The notes beneath the pieces were generated by a model. It ran no database searches, was not told the DNA's origin, and saw only the letters and a list, made by a program, of their open reading frames with translations. A program made the position numbers and the translations under genes. A stretch of DNA of 64,000 nt from G963665085 sp963665085 (GTDB lineage Bacteria; Bacteroidota; Bacteroidia; Bacteroidales; JAAAOM01): contig CAXXXS010000001.1 of the NCBI GenBank assembly GCA_963665085.2, positions 2,170,001-2,234,000 on the forward strand, in the 5' to 3' direction. Of the stretch, positions 34,373-44,025 are shown in pieces. Numbering within the stretch: the first letter of the stretch is position 1; the number at the start of each line of letters is the position of its first letter.

Positions 34373-34762
34373 ATGGCTAAGAAGACAGGAAATTCAAAAA
34401 AACGTGTAGTAAAAGTTGAACCAGTAGGGCAGGCACACGTACACGCCTCGTTCAACAACATAATAATTTCATTAACAAACAACAGTGGTCAGGTTATATC
34501 ATGGTCGTCTGCTGGGAAAATGGGATTCAAAGGTTCTAAAAAGAATACACCATATGCAGCTCAAATGGCTGGAGAAGATTGTTCTAAAGTAGCATATGAC
34601 TTAGGCCTACGAAAAGTAAAGGTTTTTGTTAAAGGTCCGGGGTCTGGAAGAGAATCTGCAATCCGTTCAATTCATACTTCAGGTATCGAAGTTACTGAGA
34701 TAATCGATGTTACTCCTTTACCACATAATGGTTGTAGATCACCTAAACGTAGAAGAGTTTAA
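34373..34762 (+). CDS. rpsK: 30S ribosomal protein S11
   Basis: A 129-residue S11, with GQAHVHASFNNIIISLTNNS near the start and DVTPLPHNGCRSPKRRRV at the C-terminus, both canonical. It lies on the platform of the 30S near the E site. Spacing of 13 bases from rpsM. Confidence 0.98.
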   Translation: MAKKTGNSKKRVVKVEPVGQAHVHASFNNIIISLTNNSGQVISWSSAGKMGFKGSKKNTPYAAQMAGEDCSKVAYDLGLRKVKVFVKGPGSGRESAIRSIHTSGIEVTEIIDVTPLPHNGCRSPKRRRV

Positions 34763-34791
34763 TATTTAGTAGAAAAGAAAAAATTATATAG

Positions 34792-35400
34792 ATGGCTAGA
34801 TATACAGGTCCAAGTTCAAAAATTGCCAGAAAATTCGGAGAGCCAATCTTCGGTGCAGACAAAAATTTTGAGAGGAAAAACTATCCTCCAGGACAACACG
34901 GAGTAAATAAAAGGAGAAAAAAACAATCAGAATATGGTATTCAGCTTCAGGAAAAACAAAAAGCTAAATATACCTATGGAGTTTTAGAACGCCAATTCTC
35001 AAATTTATTTAAAAAAGCGTCTCAAAGTAAAGGGGTTACCGGTGAAGTATTACTTCAACTTCTTGAGTCTAGATTGGATAATGTGGTTTACCGTTTAGGT
35101 ATTGCACCAACTCGCAGGGCTGCTAGACAATTAGTAACACATAGACATATTGTTGTTAATAACGAAATTGTTAGTATACCATCTTACTCTTTACGACCAG
35201 GAGATATCATTGGAATTCGTGAAAAGTCAAAATCACTTGAAGTTATTTCTGATTCATTAGATGGAATAAATCGTTCAAAGTCTCCTTGGTTGGAATGGGA
35301 TAATAACCAAATGGCAGGAAAATTTATAGCAAGGCCAGAGCGTGAAGAAATTCCTGAAAACATCAAAGAACAACTTATTGTAGAATTATATTCTAAATAA
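34792..35400 (+). CDS. rpsD: 30S ribosomal protein S4
   Basis: A 202-residue S4. The S4 RNA-binding domain is around SRLDNVVYRLGIAPTRRAAR (about 90-109). The N-terminus lacks the four-Cys zinc knuckle seen in some bacteria, in keeping with the zinc-poor S14 and L36. It nucleates 30S assembly and in E. coli represses the alpha operon. Spacing of 7 bases to rpoA. Confidence 0.98.
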   Translation: MARYTGPSSKIARKFGEPIFGADKNFERKNYPPGQHGVNKRRKKQSEYGIQLQEKQKAKYTYGVLERQFSNLFKKASQSKGVTGEVLLQLLESRLDNVVYRLGIAPTRRAARQLVTHRHIVVNNEIVSIPSYSLRPGDIIGIREKSKSLEVISDSLDGINRSKSPWLEWDNNQMAGKFIARPEREEIPENIKEQLIVELYSK

Positions 35401-35407
35401 CATTTTT

Positions 35408-36400
35408 ATGGCAATATTAGCTTTTCAAAAGCCTGATAAGGTTATCATGCTCGAGTCGGATGATTTCAATGGAAAATTTGAGTTTCGTCCGTTAGAACCA
35501 GGTTATGGTATTACCGTTGGTAATTCACTAAGAAGGATTTTACTTTCTTCTCTGGAAGGTTACGCTATTACCACTATTAAGGTTGATGGTGTTGAGCATG
35601 AATTTTCAACTATCACAGGCGTGATAGAAGATGTTACAGAGATTATTCTCAACCTGAAACAGGTAAGATTTAAAAAAATTATTGAGGATGTAAACGATGA
35701 GAAAATTGTCGTTACATTATCAGGTCAAGAAGAATTCAAAGCTGGGGATTTAAATAAATTTTTGAGTGGGTTTGAAGTTTTAAATCCAGATCTTGTAATC
35801 TGTAATATGGAACCTGCTGTAAAACTTCAAATGGAAGTTACCATAAATAAGGGTAGGGGATACGTTCCAGCAGAAGAAAATAAACCTTTGGATGCAGAAA
35901 TCGGGGTTATTCCAATCGATTCAATTTTTACACCAATTAGAAATGTAAAATATGCGATTGAAAATTATCGTGTAGAACAAAAGACTGACTATGAAAAATT
36001 AGTTTTTGATATCTCTACTGATGGTTCAATTCATCCAAAAGATGCATTAAAAGAAGCTGCAAAAATATTAATTTACCACTTTATGCTTTTCTCTGATGAG
36101 AAGATAACTCTTGATTCAGAAGAAAGTATGTCTAACGAAGAGTTTGATGAAGAAGTACTGCATATGCGCCAACTTCTAAAAACAAAACTTGTTGATATGG
36201 ATCTTTCAGTTCGTGCATTGAACTGTTTGAAAGCAGCAGAAGTAGAAACATTAGGCGACTTAGTTAAATTCAACAAAAACGATCTACTTAAATTCCGTAA
36301 TTTCGGTAAAAAATCACTTACTGAGCTAGATGAATTGTTGGACAACATGAATCTTTCCTTCGGAATGGATGTCGCAAAATATAAATTAGATAAAGAATAA
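35408..36400 (+). CDS. rpoA: RNA polymerase alpha subunit
   Basis: A 330-residue alpha subunit. The N-terminal dimerisation domain carries FRPLEPGYGITVGNSLRRIL (about 27-46), binding beta and beta-prime. A linker follows, then the C-terminal domain with LSVRALNCLKAAEVETLGDL (about 261-280) and FGKKSLTELDELL, which contacts UP elements and activators. Full length; both domains intact. Confidence 0.99.
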   Translation: MAILAFQKPDKVIMLESDDFNGKFEFRPLEPGYGITVGNSLRRILLSSLEGYAITTIKVDGVEHEFSTITGVIEDVTEIILNLKQVRFKKIIEDVNDEKIVVTLSGQEEFKAGDLNKFLSGFEVLNPDLVICNMEPAVKLQMEVTINKGRGYVPAEENKPLDAEIGVIPIDSIFTPIRNVKYAIENYRVEQKTDYEKLVFDISTDGSIHPKDALKEAAKILIYHFMLFSDEKITLDSEESMSNEEFDEEVLHMRQLLKTKLVDMDLSVRALNCLKAAEVETLGDLVKFNKNDLLKFRNFGKKSLTELDELLDNMNLSFGMDVAKYKLDKE

Positions 36401-36454
36401 GGTTTATTCTTAAGATTGAAAATGGTTTAACAAAACCAGCAATAGAAAGAAAAA

Positions 36455-37099
36455 ATGAGACACAGGAAAAGTTTTAATCACTTAGGAAGAAAGAGCCCAC
36501 ACAGAAAAGCGATGCTTGCAAATATGGCTACATCTTTAATTCTACATAAAAGAATTAAAACAACAACTGCTAAAGCCAGAGCATTGCGCATGTATGTTGA
36601 GCCATTGATAACAAAATCTAAAGAAGATTCCACACATTCTCGAAGAGTTGTGTTTAGTTATCTAAAAAATAAATTTGCAGTTAGTGAATTATTTAGAGAA
36701 GTATCTACAAAAGTAGCTGAAAGACCTGGAGGTTATACTAGAATACTTAAAACAGGTACTCGTTTAGGAGATAATGCCGATATGTGTATTATTGAATTAG
36801 TAGACTATAACGAAAATCTACTTGCAGCAAAAGATGATGCTGCTAAGAAAACAACAAGGCGCCGTAGAAGAAAAACTACTGGAACAACACAGCAGGGTGA
36901 AGAGAAGCAAACTAAAGCTAAAAAAGCAGTAGAAGCGAAACCTGAAGAGAAAGCACAGGAAGTTGCGGAAGAAAAGAAAGTTGAAACAGTAGCTGAAGCC
37001 GTTGTTGAAGAACAAGAAGTAGAAACAAAAGCAGAAGAAACTCCAAAAGAAGAGAATTCAGATGAAACATCTGAGGAAGAAGATAAAAAAGATTCTTAA
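36455..37099 (+). CDS. rplQ: 50S ribosomal protein L17 with long charged C-terminal tail
   Basis: A 214-residue L17. Residues 1-118 are the standard protein (RHRKSFNHLGRKSPHRKAML, RPGGYTRILKTGTRLGDNAD). Residues about 125-214 form a low-complexity tail: first basic (KKTTRRRRRKTTG), then a Glu/Lys/Ala/Val-rich acidic stretch to the end. Tails on L17 occur in Bacteroidota, but roughly 95 extra residues is long. It is probably disordered and surface-exposed at the tunnel exit, where L17 sits. Last gene of the operon, followed by an intrinsic terminator. Confidence 0.96.
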   Translation: MRHRKSFNHLGRKSPHRKAMLANMATSLILHKRIKTTTAKARALRMYVEPLITKSKEDSTHSRRVVFSYLKNKFAVSELFREVSTKVAERPGGYTRILKTGTRLGDNADMCIIELVDYNENLLAAKDDAAKKTTRRRRRKTTGTTQQGEEKQTKAKKAVEAKPEEKAQEVAEEKKVETVAEAVVEEQEVETKAEETPKEENSDETSEEEDKKDS

Positions 37100-37132
37100 A
37101 GAATACTTTACAAAAAATTAACGTTCTTAATG

Positions 37133-37171
37133 GGGATAAAGGCTATTTTAGGGTTCTTTATCCCTTTTTTT
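37133..37171 (+). terminator. Intrinsic terminator of the ribosomal operon
   Basis: GGGATAAAG at 37133-37141 pairs perfectly with CTTTATCCC at 37156-37164, followed at once by seven T. It lies 33 bases after the rplQ stop and before eno, so it closes the roughly 18-kb transcript. Confidence 0.9.
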
Positions 37172-37212
37172 GTACATTTAACTTATAATCATCAAATAAT
37201 AAAAATAGAATT

Positions 37213-38493
37213 ATGGGAAAAATAGTTGATGTTCACGCTCGTGAAATTTTAGACTCAAGAGGTAATCCTACAGTTGAGGTTGATGTTACCCTGGAAAGTG
37301 GATTTACAGGTCGTGCTGCTGTTCCATCTGGAGCTTCAACAGGCGAAAACGAAGCCATTGAAATGAGAGATGGTGATAAAAGCCGTTATCTAGGAAAAGG
37401 TGTTGCTAAAGCTGTTGAAAATGTAAATAACATTATTGCAAAAGAAGTTGTAGGTATGTATGTTTTAGATCAAGTTGGTATTGATAAAAAAATGCTGGAA
37501 CTTGATGGAACAAAAAATAAAAGTAACTTAGGTGCAAATGGTATGTTAGGTGTTTCTCTAGCTGTTGCTAAAGCTGCTGCAAATTATTTACAGATTCCTC
37601 TTTATAGATATATCGGCGGAACAAACGCAAAAAAACTTCCTGTTCCAATGATGAATATTATCAACGGAGGTTCTCACTCTGACGCTCCTATTGCATTCCA
37701 GGAATTTATGATCCGTCCTGTTGGTGCCCCAAATTTAAAAGAAGCTGTTCGAATGGGTGCTGAAGTATTCCATTCATTGAAAAAAGTATTAAAAGATAGA
37801 AATTTAAGTACTGCAGTTGGTGATGAAGGTGGATTTGCCCCTACTCTTGATGGTACTGAAGATGCGTTAGAGTCAATTATTAAAGCTATCGAAGCTGCAG
37901 GTTACAAACCTGGAAGAAAAGAAGACGGTGGTGATGTTTCTATTGCATTAGACTGTGCTTCTTCTGAATTTTATGTTGATGGAAAATATGACTATACAAA
38001 ATTTGAAGGTGATAAAGGTGCTGTACGCACTTCAGCAGAACAAGCGGATTACCTTGCTGAATTAATTAGCAAATATCCTATCGACTCAATTGAAGATGGT
38101 ATGGATGAAGGAGATTGGGATGGATGGAAAATCTTAACTGATAAAATTGGAGACAAGTGCCAGTTAGTTGGTGATGATTTATTTGTAACGAATGTAGAAT
38201 TCCTTAAAAAAGGAATTGATTTAGGTTGTGCAAACTCTATCCTTATCAAAGTAAACCAAATTGGTACATTAACTGAAACTCTTGATGCTATTGAAATGGC
38301 TCACAGAGCAGGTTATACATCAGTTACTTCTCACCGTTCAGGTGAAACAGAAGATGCAACAATCGCGGATATTGCTGTTGCTACAAATTCTGGTCAAATT
38401 AAAACAGGTTCTATGAGCCGTTCTGATCGTATGGCTAAATATAACCAATTACTTCGTATAGAAGAAGAATTAGGTGATTCAGCTGAATTCTAA
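37213..38493 (+). CDS. eno: Enolase
   Basis: A 426-residue glycolytic enzyme converting 2-phosphoglycerate to phosphoenolpyruvate. Opening HAREILDSRGNPTVEVDVTL, the loop SGASTGENEAIEMRDGD, magnesium ligands in SIALDCASSEF and SIEDGMDEGDWDGW, the catalytic Lys in ILIKVNQIGTLTE, and SHRSGETEDATIADIAVA are all present. It has its own terminator downstream and follows the ribosomal terminator, so it is probably transcribed alone; I could not place its promoter. Confidence 0.98.
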   Translation: MGKIVDVHAREILDSRGNPTVEVDVTLESGFTGRAAVPSGASTGENEAIEMRDGDKSRYLGKGVAKAVENVNNIIAKEVVGMYVLDQVGIDKKMLELDGTKNKSNLGANGMLGVSLAVAKAAANYLQIPLYRYIGGTNAKKLPVPMMNIINGGSHSDAPIAFQEFMIRPVGAPNLKEAVRMGAEVFHSLKKVLKDRNLSTAVGDEGGFAPTLDGTEDALESIIKAIEAAGYKPGRKEDGGDVSIALDCASSEFYVDGKYDYTKFEGDKGAVRTSAEQADYLAELISKYPIDSIEDGMDEGDWDGWKILTDKIGDKCQLVGDDLFVTNVEFLKKGIDLGCANSILIKVNQIGTLTETLDAIEMAHRAGYTSVTSHRSGETEDATIADIAVATNSGQIKTGSMSRSDRMAKYNQLLRIEEELGDSAEF

Positions 38494-38511
38494 TTAAAAA
38501 AATAGAAGTCT

Positions 38512-38542
38512 AAAAGGGGACATAATTTATGTCCCCTTTTTT
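38512..38542 (+). terminator. Intrinsic terminator of eno
   Basis: AAAAGGGGACAT (38512-38523) and ATGTCCCCTTTT (38529-38540) are perfect 12-base complements with a 5-base loop, ending in a T run. It lies 18 bases after the eno stop. Confidence 0.93.
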
Positions 38543-38568
38543 ATTTAATTTTAGTTTAAACAATTAGC

Positions 38569-38576
38569 TAATTTTG
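38569..38576 (+). promoter_or_regulatory. Possible -7 element of the citrate synthase gene
   Basis: TAATTTTG fits TAnnTTTG and lies 44 bases before the start codon, directly after the eno terminator. A clear -33 TTG is missing. Confidence 0.45.
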
Positions 38577-38620
38577 ATGTTATCTTCCTAATATTTATTA
38601 ACGATTTAATTAATTAAAAT

Positions 38621-39943
38621 ATGCCAGCCTTAAAGCAAAAATTATATGAAAAGATAGAAGCATGGAGACCTCGTACCCAGAAACTATTAAATGACTATGG
38701 AGATGTCGTAGTTGATCAGGTAAAGATGAGCCAACTCATTGGTGGAATGAGAGGACTAAAATGTCTTGTTACAGATATTTCTTACCTTGATCCCAATGAA
38801 GGGATTCGTTACCGAGGACACACCTTGCCTGAGTTATTTAAAAAGTTGCCAAAAGCATCTGGAGGTGGAGAAATGCCTTGTGTCGAAGGGTTATATTATT
38901 TATTGTTAACTGGTGATATACCAACAGATTCAGAAGCGCAAGATGTTGCAGATGAGTTTAGAAAAAGACGCATATTACCTCGTTATGTATATGAAGTAAT
39001 TGATGCCTTTCCTACAGCAAGCCATCCAATGGCAATTTTTTCTACAGCTATATTAACATTACATCGCGAATCTTTTTTTGCAAAGAAATATGCTGCTGGT
39101 ATCTCTAAACAAGATTATTGGGATCCTACTTATGAGGATGCCTTGAATTTATTAGCAAAATTACCGGAAATAGGATCGTATATCTATGCAAAGTTATATA
39201 GGGATGGAAAACGTATACAGTCTGATCCTAACCTCGATTTTGGCGGAAATTTCGCTCATATGATGGGTATCGGAAAACCGTATGATGATGTTTCAAGGAT
39301 GCATTTTATTATACACAGTGATCATGAAAGTGGTAATGTTAGTGCCCATACAGGACACCTTGTTGGCAGTTCTTTGTCTGATACTTATTTAGCTGTGTCG
39401 GCAATGATAAATGCTTTAGCAGGCCCATTGCATGGTTTAGCTAACCAGGAAGTTTTACGCTGGTTGCTTGATCTTATTGATAAAATGGACGGTAAAACGC
39501 CTACAGAAGACGAAATGAAACAATTTGTATGGGATACTTTAAATTCAGGGCAGGTTATTCCCGGGTTTGGGCATGCTGTACTTCGTAAAACAGATCCAAG
39601 ATACTCTATACAAAGAGAATTTAGTTTAAAACATCTTCCTGATGATGCAATATTTAAGTATGTCGATATACTTTTTAAAGTTGTTCCACCAATTTTAAAA
39701 GAACAGGGCAAAGCAAAAAATCCATGGCCTAATGTTGACGCCCAGTCGGGAGTAATACAATGGCACTACGGAGTAAGAGAATATGATTTTTATACAGTAC
39801 TTTTTGGTATAGGAAGAGCAATTGGTATCACTGCAAATGTTATTTGGGACAGGGCTTTAGGTTATCCACTAGAGCGACCAAAATCTTTAACAACTGAAAT
39901 GCTAGAAAAGATTGCTTTAGACAGTACAAAAAATAACAAGTAA
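38621..39943 (+). CDS. gltA: Citrate synthase, mitochondrial-like (Si) type
   Basis: A 440-residue enzyme condensing acetyl-CoA and oxaloacetate, entry to the TCA cycle. Catalytic residues are in LAGPLHGLANQEVLRWLLDL (His, about 265-284), PGFGHAVLRKTDPRYSIQRE (His, about 312-331) and NPWPNVDAQSGVI (Asp). These blocks, and YTVLFGIGRAIGI and LERPKS near the end, are close to the animal mitochondrial enzyme as I remember it, and unlike the usual Gram-negative GltA, which has an NADH-binding N-terminal domain. Dimeric and NADH-insensitive behaviour is therefore expected. No signal or targeting peptide. It stands alone between eno and a SpoIIE phosphatase gene. Confidence 0.95.
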   Translation: MPALKQKLYEKIEAWRPRTQKLLNDYGDVVVDQVKMSQLIGGMRGLKCLVTDISYLDPNEGIRYRGHTLPELFKKLPKASGGGEMPCVEGLYYLLLTGDIPTDSEAQDVADEFRKRRILPRYVYEVIDAFPTASHPMAIFSTAILTLHRESFFAKKYAAGISKQDYWDPTYEDALNLLAKLPEIGSYIYAKLYRDGKRIQSDPNLDFGGNFAHMMGIGKPYDDVSRMHFIIHSDHESGNVSAHTGHLVGSSLSDTYLAVSAMINALAGPLHGLANQEVLRWLLDLIDKMDGKTPTEDEMKQFVWDTLNSGQVIPGFGHAVLRKTDPRYSIQREFSLKHLPDDAIFKYVDILFKVVPPILKEQGKAKNPWPNVDAQSGVIQWHYGVREYDFYTVLFGIGRAIGITANVIWDRALGYPLERPKSLTTEMLEKIALDSTKNNK

Positions 39944-40113
39944 ATTTATTTCCTGAACTAATTATAGAAATTAATTTTATATAGAACTATTAGTATAAAA
40001 AAACCTTTGTTATAATGTTGAGAAAATAATTAAAAATTAACAATATTTTCGTCTAAATGGGGTAATTCCTTATTGAAAATAATATTAATAAATGTTATAT
40101 TAGCATATACCCC

Positions 40114-41586
40114 ATGAGCAGAGGTTTTTATATATTAGGTATTGTTATTCTACTCAATTTATTCCCACCTATTATTGGGAGGGCAAATATTGGGTTATAC
40201 CCTGTTAAATGTTTTTTTATGAGGGTTAGTAGCACTATTCCAATAGTTGAAAATAAAGAGCATGAGGATATCACCAATAAAGATAGTTCTACAATTGAAA
40301 TTGATTACTCCAATTTAAATGTTGTAATAACATCCGTTGAGTTTTTTGATAAAGAAGGTAAAAGAAAAGTTTGTACAGCTCATGATAGCTTGATAATTAC
40401 AAAAACAAATTCTCCGGTTACCATTAGTTTTGCAACTGAAGACTCAATGTTATCAACTAATAATAGTTATAAGTATAGGCTTTACCAAAAGAATAGAGTA
40501 AATGCAGCTAAATGGCATAATGCAGATAATGTAAATCTTGTAACCTTACACAATTTAGCCCCAGGACATCATTTTTTTCAGGTATTGCCTGCAAATTCCA
40601 GGATTGGACAAGGAGTAATTCCTGCTTCTGTTGAGATAATAGTAAAGCCGGAAATTTGGGAGTCAAAAGCAGCATATCTGCTTTATGCTGTATTAATTGC
40701 CGTATTTGTTTATAGTTTTGTGCATTACAGGACACGAACTCTAAGAAAACTTAACAGGGAGTATAAAGAAAGAGAACGAATCAATAAGCAAATAGAGAAG
40801 CAAAAAGAAGAATTAGCAGTAAAAAATAAAAATATAACAGACAGTATAAACTATGCAAAACGAATACAAGAAGCAATAATGCCTTCTGTTTCAACAGTAA
40901 AAAGGATACTTCCGGATTCGTTTGTTTTGCATATGCCAAAGGATATTGTTAGTGGCGATTTTTATTGGGTCCACGAAAAAGAAAACAAAGTTTTTATTGC
41001 AGCAGTAGATTGTACCGGGCACGGAGTTCCAGGTGCGTTTATGTCAATTATCGGATTTGAGTTGTTTAGAAAGATAACGAACTCTCAAGGGATTGTAAAT
41101 CCTTCGGATATATTGAACACGCTAAATGCCGATTTTGCTGAAATATTCAGAGATGTTTCGGATTTTACTTTACGGGACGGAATGGATATGGCCTTTTGTG
41201 TGTTTGATAAAAAAACAAGAATTCTTGAATTTGCAGGAGCTTTTAACCCACTTTATATTATTAGGGATAATAAAATAAGTGAGATAAAAGGTGACCGTTT
41301 TTCTGTTGGAATAGAAACTTTTCCTGAAGAACAGAAAGTCTTTAAAAATCATTCTATTGCCCTTGAAAACGATGATATGGTGTTTATATTTTCTGATGGT
41401 TATGCCGATCAGTTTGGTGGGCCAGAGGGGAAAAAATATAAGTACAGGCGATTTAGACACTTATTGCTTACTATTCATAAACTTCCACTGGACGTACAGC
41501 GAGAGTTACTACAAAAGAGTATCCTTGAGTGGAAAGGTGATTTGGATCAAGTTGATGATATTCTTGTAATAGGCTTTAAGCCATGA
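40114..41586 (+). CDS. SpoIIE-family PP2C phosphatase with membrane-anchored sensor region
   Basis: A 490-residue protein: an N-terminal signal-type hydrophobic segment (about 5-22), an extracytoplasmic beta domain (about 60-175, Y_Y_Y-like, LVTLHNLAPGHHFFQVLPAN), a TM helix (about 187-205), a coiled coil (about 206-250, KEELAVKNKNITDSINYAKR), then a PP2C/SpoIIE domain. Metal-binding motifs DFYWVHEKENKVFIAAVDCT, GHGVPGAFMSIIGFEL and FIFSDGYADQFGG, and the final DQVDDILVIG, look intact, so it should be an active Ser/Thr phosphatase, probably acting on an anti-anti-sigma or similar substrate encoded elsewhere. Monocistronic and convergent with the acylase gene. Confidence 0.88.
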   Translation: MSRGFYILGIVILLNLFPPIIGRANIGLYPVKCFFMRVSSTIPIVENKEHEDITNKDSSTIEIDYSNLNVVITSVEFFDKEGKRKVCTAHDSLIITKTNSPVTISFATEDSMLSTNNSYKYRLYQKNRVNAAKWHNADNVNLVTLHNLAPGHHFFQVLPANSRIGQGVIPASVEIIVKPEIWESKAAYLLYAVLIAVFVYSFVHYRTRTLRKLNREYKERERINKQIEKQKEELAVKNKNITDSINYAKRIQEAIMPSVSTVKRILPDSFVLHMPKDIVSGDFYWVHEKENKVFIAAVDCTGHGVPGAFMSIIGFELFRKITNSQGIVNPSDILNTLNADFAEIFRDVSDFTLRDGMDMAFCVFDKKTRILEFAGAFNPLYIIRDNKISEIKGDRFSVGIETFPEEQKVFKNHSIALENDDMVFIFSDGYADQFGGPEGKKYKYRRFRHLLLTIHKLPLDVQRELLQKSILEWKGDLDQVDDILVIGFKP

Positions 41587-41636
41587 TAGCTTGCAATAAT
41601 TAATAGAAATTTTTAACCTACATCACATAGAGAAGG

Positions 41637-44021
41637 TTATAGATTTGGTTTTAGTATGGTTTTAAACATTGAATGTTCTTCAACTTTAGCTTTGCTGAAC
41701 CAATCAGAATGATATTGATTCCCAAGAAACATTTCAATTTGATTACCATAATATTTTGAACCCGGAACACCGCTATTCCCTGTAGGAATCACTGTAACCG
41801 ATTTATCCCAATCTCCTACGACATAGATGTGTCGTTGCGAAGCTCCATGTGTAACGCTATAAGGAGAAGTAAAATCATAACTATAGGGTGAAGTTGTATG
41901 AAAACTTCCAGGCACTTCATATGCTCCCCGGTTTATTTTAAAAATCCTGTCGAGAATTCTCACACTCCCCATAGGATGTTGCAATATAAATTTATGAGTA
42001 TCTGCCCAGTGCCAATTTTTTATATCCTTACTAAATTTATTTGTTAGCTCTTCAACTGTTTCTTTAAATGTTTTAAAAATAATATCCTCATTTGTTTCCG
42101 TAACATCCGTAGTATTTTTATCATCCCACCAATCTGATTGTTTGTTCCAGATATTATAAATTCCAACTCTTGGTAGTTTAGAAACATCCAGAAACTTCTC
42201 ATAATTTCCCTCTAGTTCATCATGAAAAACATTATCAATTAATTTTAGGTACATCGTCTCAAAAATCAGGGGTTCTTTTCCTGATTTTTCATACCTAAAA
42301 TCCCAATTAGTTAGAGCCTCAAAAGCTTTGTTTTCCAATGCACTTATTTCTTGTTTATGTCCTTTTAGAGCTTTCAAAATAACAGGTAACATTTCTTCTG
42401 CTAATTTTGAATAATTATCAGTTTGAATTTGTTTGAAATCTTCGACAGATAATTTCTCTTTAGATTTTAACAACTCCACTATTCTGTTGTATCTATATGG
42501 AAGCGTATACCATGTCCCGATATGATATGGATAATCATTTCCTACTGTTTTATTATTTGCAGAAGCAACATAGTTTGTTTTGGGATTATATTCATAGGGT
42601 TGTTCATCGAATGGAACATATCCTTTCCAATCAAATTCGCTTGTGTCGCCGGGAAACAGAAATGTTGCAAATTCTCTTTTTCGGATTGGAATACCGGCAC
42701 ACGAATAAATCCCGATGTTTCCATCAACATCTGCATAATTTACATTTTGACTAATTGCCCTGAAATCTTTCATGGCGTTTTTAAATTCTGTCCAGTTTTT
42801 TGCCCTGTTTAAAAGATATACAGCTCTTAACTCATTACTATACCCTTCTCCTGCCCAATGCATGGAAATAATTTTATCATTAACACCTTTGTGCTCAGAA
42901 ACGATTGGTCCCCGATGCGTAAACCTATTTACCAGATCAACAGTATCACCTCCCTTTATTGCAATCCTTTCTTCCATAGACTCGATATCATACCATTCTC
43001 CATTAAACAAGTATTTTGTTGTATCTCCATTAACTTTTTCCTCATAGAAATCAACATTATCTACATAGGTATTTGTCATCCCCCATGCGATATTATCATT
43101 ATGTCCTGATACGATAAATGGTTGGCCTGGCAGAATTACACCTGTTACATTCAACTCACCTTCAATTACCTGGTGCATCTGCATCCAGATTCCTGGCAAT
43201 GTATAACTTAGGTGCATATCATTGGCAAGAATTGGTTTTCCCAGTGTACTTTTCTCAGCGTTTACGGCCCAGTTATTACTTGCCTCAAAAATATCTCCTC
43301 CTAGTTTTTCTAAATTATCGTCGTAGCTGAGTAAGTCTGGAGAAAATTCTACTGCCTCGATGGGATAATTAGGTGCTATAACAGCATCCCTTTCATCGAT
43401 GTTGGGCATTAAGTCATAAAACAATGCACTATCAAGCGTATTTTTCAATTTCTGCATTATAAATTGTCCCCAACCAGCTTTCAAATCCCAAGCCATATAA
43501 CCAATTAAATTAAGCGAGTGTTCTGGCTTCCATTGGTCTGGAGTATATCCAAGAATTGTAAACTCAACAGGTAACTTCTTTTTATTTTTTGAGATATAAT
43601 AATTTACACCTTCCGAAAAAGCTTCTAACGAAAGTCTCTTTTCTGAATCTAAACTATCCAGCACCTGTAATGACTTTTTTGAATTTCGTAGTGAACGAAG
43701 AAGTTGATCGGTTTTTATATAATTAGCACCAAATATTTCAGACAATCTTCCCTGTGTTACTCTTCTAAGCAGATCCATCTGCCAAAGTCGCTCCTGGGCC
43801 ATGACATATCCAACTGTTTTGTATAAATCAACTTCGTTTTGAGCATAAATATGAGGGATAATTAAGGAATCATAATAAATAACTACCTCATCTTGTAATC
43901 CGGGCATTACAAATTCTCCATTATATTTTGGTACGGATCGTTTTGGAAGTACTTTTATAAAAACAATAGTGGATACAATAATAATCACGATAACAATACC
44001 AACATAGTTTAAGAATTTCAT
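41637..44021 (-). CDS. Penicillin acylase family (Ntn) hydrolase
   Basis: A 794-residue protein with an N-terminal membrane anchor (about 6-25). The small-subunit region carries YVMAQERLWQMDLLRRVTQG (about 72-91). After the linker comes ASNNWAVN (about 245-252), where Ser would become the N-terminal nucleophile after self-cleavage (SNNW, compare SNMW in penicillin G acylase), then ILANDMHL and NVTGVILPGQPFIVSGHNDN. It should work in the periplasm on amide bonds; in environmental bacteria such enzymes often cleave acyl-homoserine lactones or aromatic amides rather than penicillins. Four bases downstream of the EEP-family gene, so co-transcribed. Confidence 0.9.
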   Translation of the reverse strand: MKFLNYVGIVIVIIIVSTIVFIKVLPKRSVPKYNGEFVMPGLQDEVVIYYDSLIIPHIYAQNEVDLYKTVGYVMAQERLWQMDLLRRVTQGRLSEIFGANYIKTDQLLRSLRNSKKSLQVLDSLDSEKRLSLEAFSEGVNYYISKNKKKLPVEFTILGYTPDQWKPEHSLNLIGYMAWDLKAGWGQFIMQKLKNTLDSALFYDLMPNIDERDAVIAPNYPIEAVEFSPDLLSYDDNLEKLGGDIFEASNNWAVNAEKSTLGKPILANDMHLSYTLPGIWMQMHQVIEGELNVTGVILPGQPFIVSGHNDNIAWGMTNTYVDNVDFYEEKVNGDTTKYLFNGEWYDIESMEERIAIKGGDTVDLVNRFTHRGPIVSEHKGVNDKIISMHWAGEGYSNELRAVYLLNRAKNWTEFKNAMKDFRAISQNVNYADVDGNIGIYSCAGIPIRKREFATFLFPGDTSEFDWKGYVPFDEQPYEYNPKTNYVASANNKTVGNDYPYHIGTWYTLPYRYNRIVELLKSKEKLSVEDFKQIQTDNYSKLAEEMLPVILKALKGHKQEISALENKAFEALTNWDFRYEKSGKEPLIFETMYLKLIDNVFHDELEGNYEKFLDVSKLPRVGIYNIWNKQSDWWDDKNTTDVTETNEDIIFKTFKETVEELTNKFSKDIKNWHWADTHKFILQHPMGSVRILDRIFKINRGAYEVPGSFHTTSPYSYDFTSPYSVTHGASQRHIYVVGDWDKSVTVIPTGNSGVPGSKYYGNQIEMFLGNQYHSDWFSKAKVEEHSMFKTILKPNL

Positions 44022-44025
44022 TTTA

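Noticed and set aside
41637..44021. Antibiotic-resistance role for the penicillin acylase family gene
   Set aside because: The family has many substrates and nothing in the context points to beta-lactams; the BlaI-type pair is 14 kb away and has a GldM-like, not penicillin-binding, sensor.
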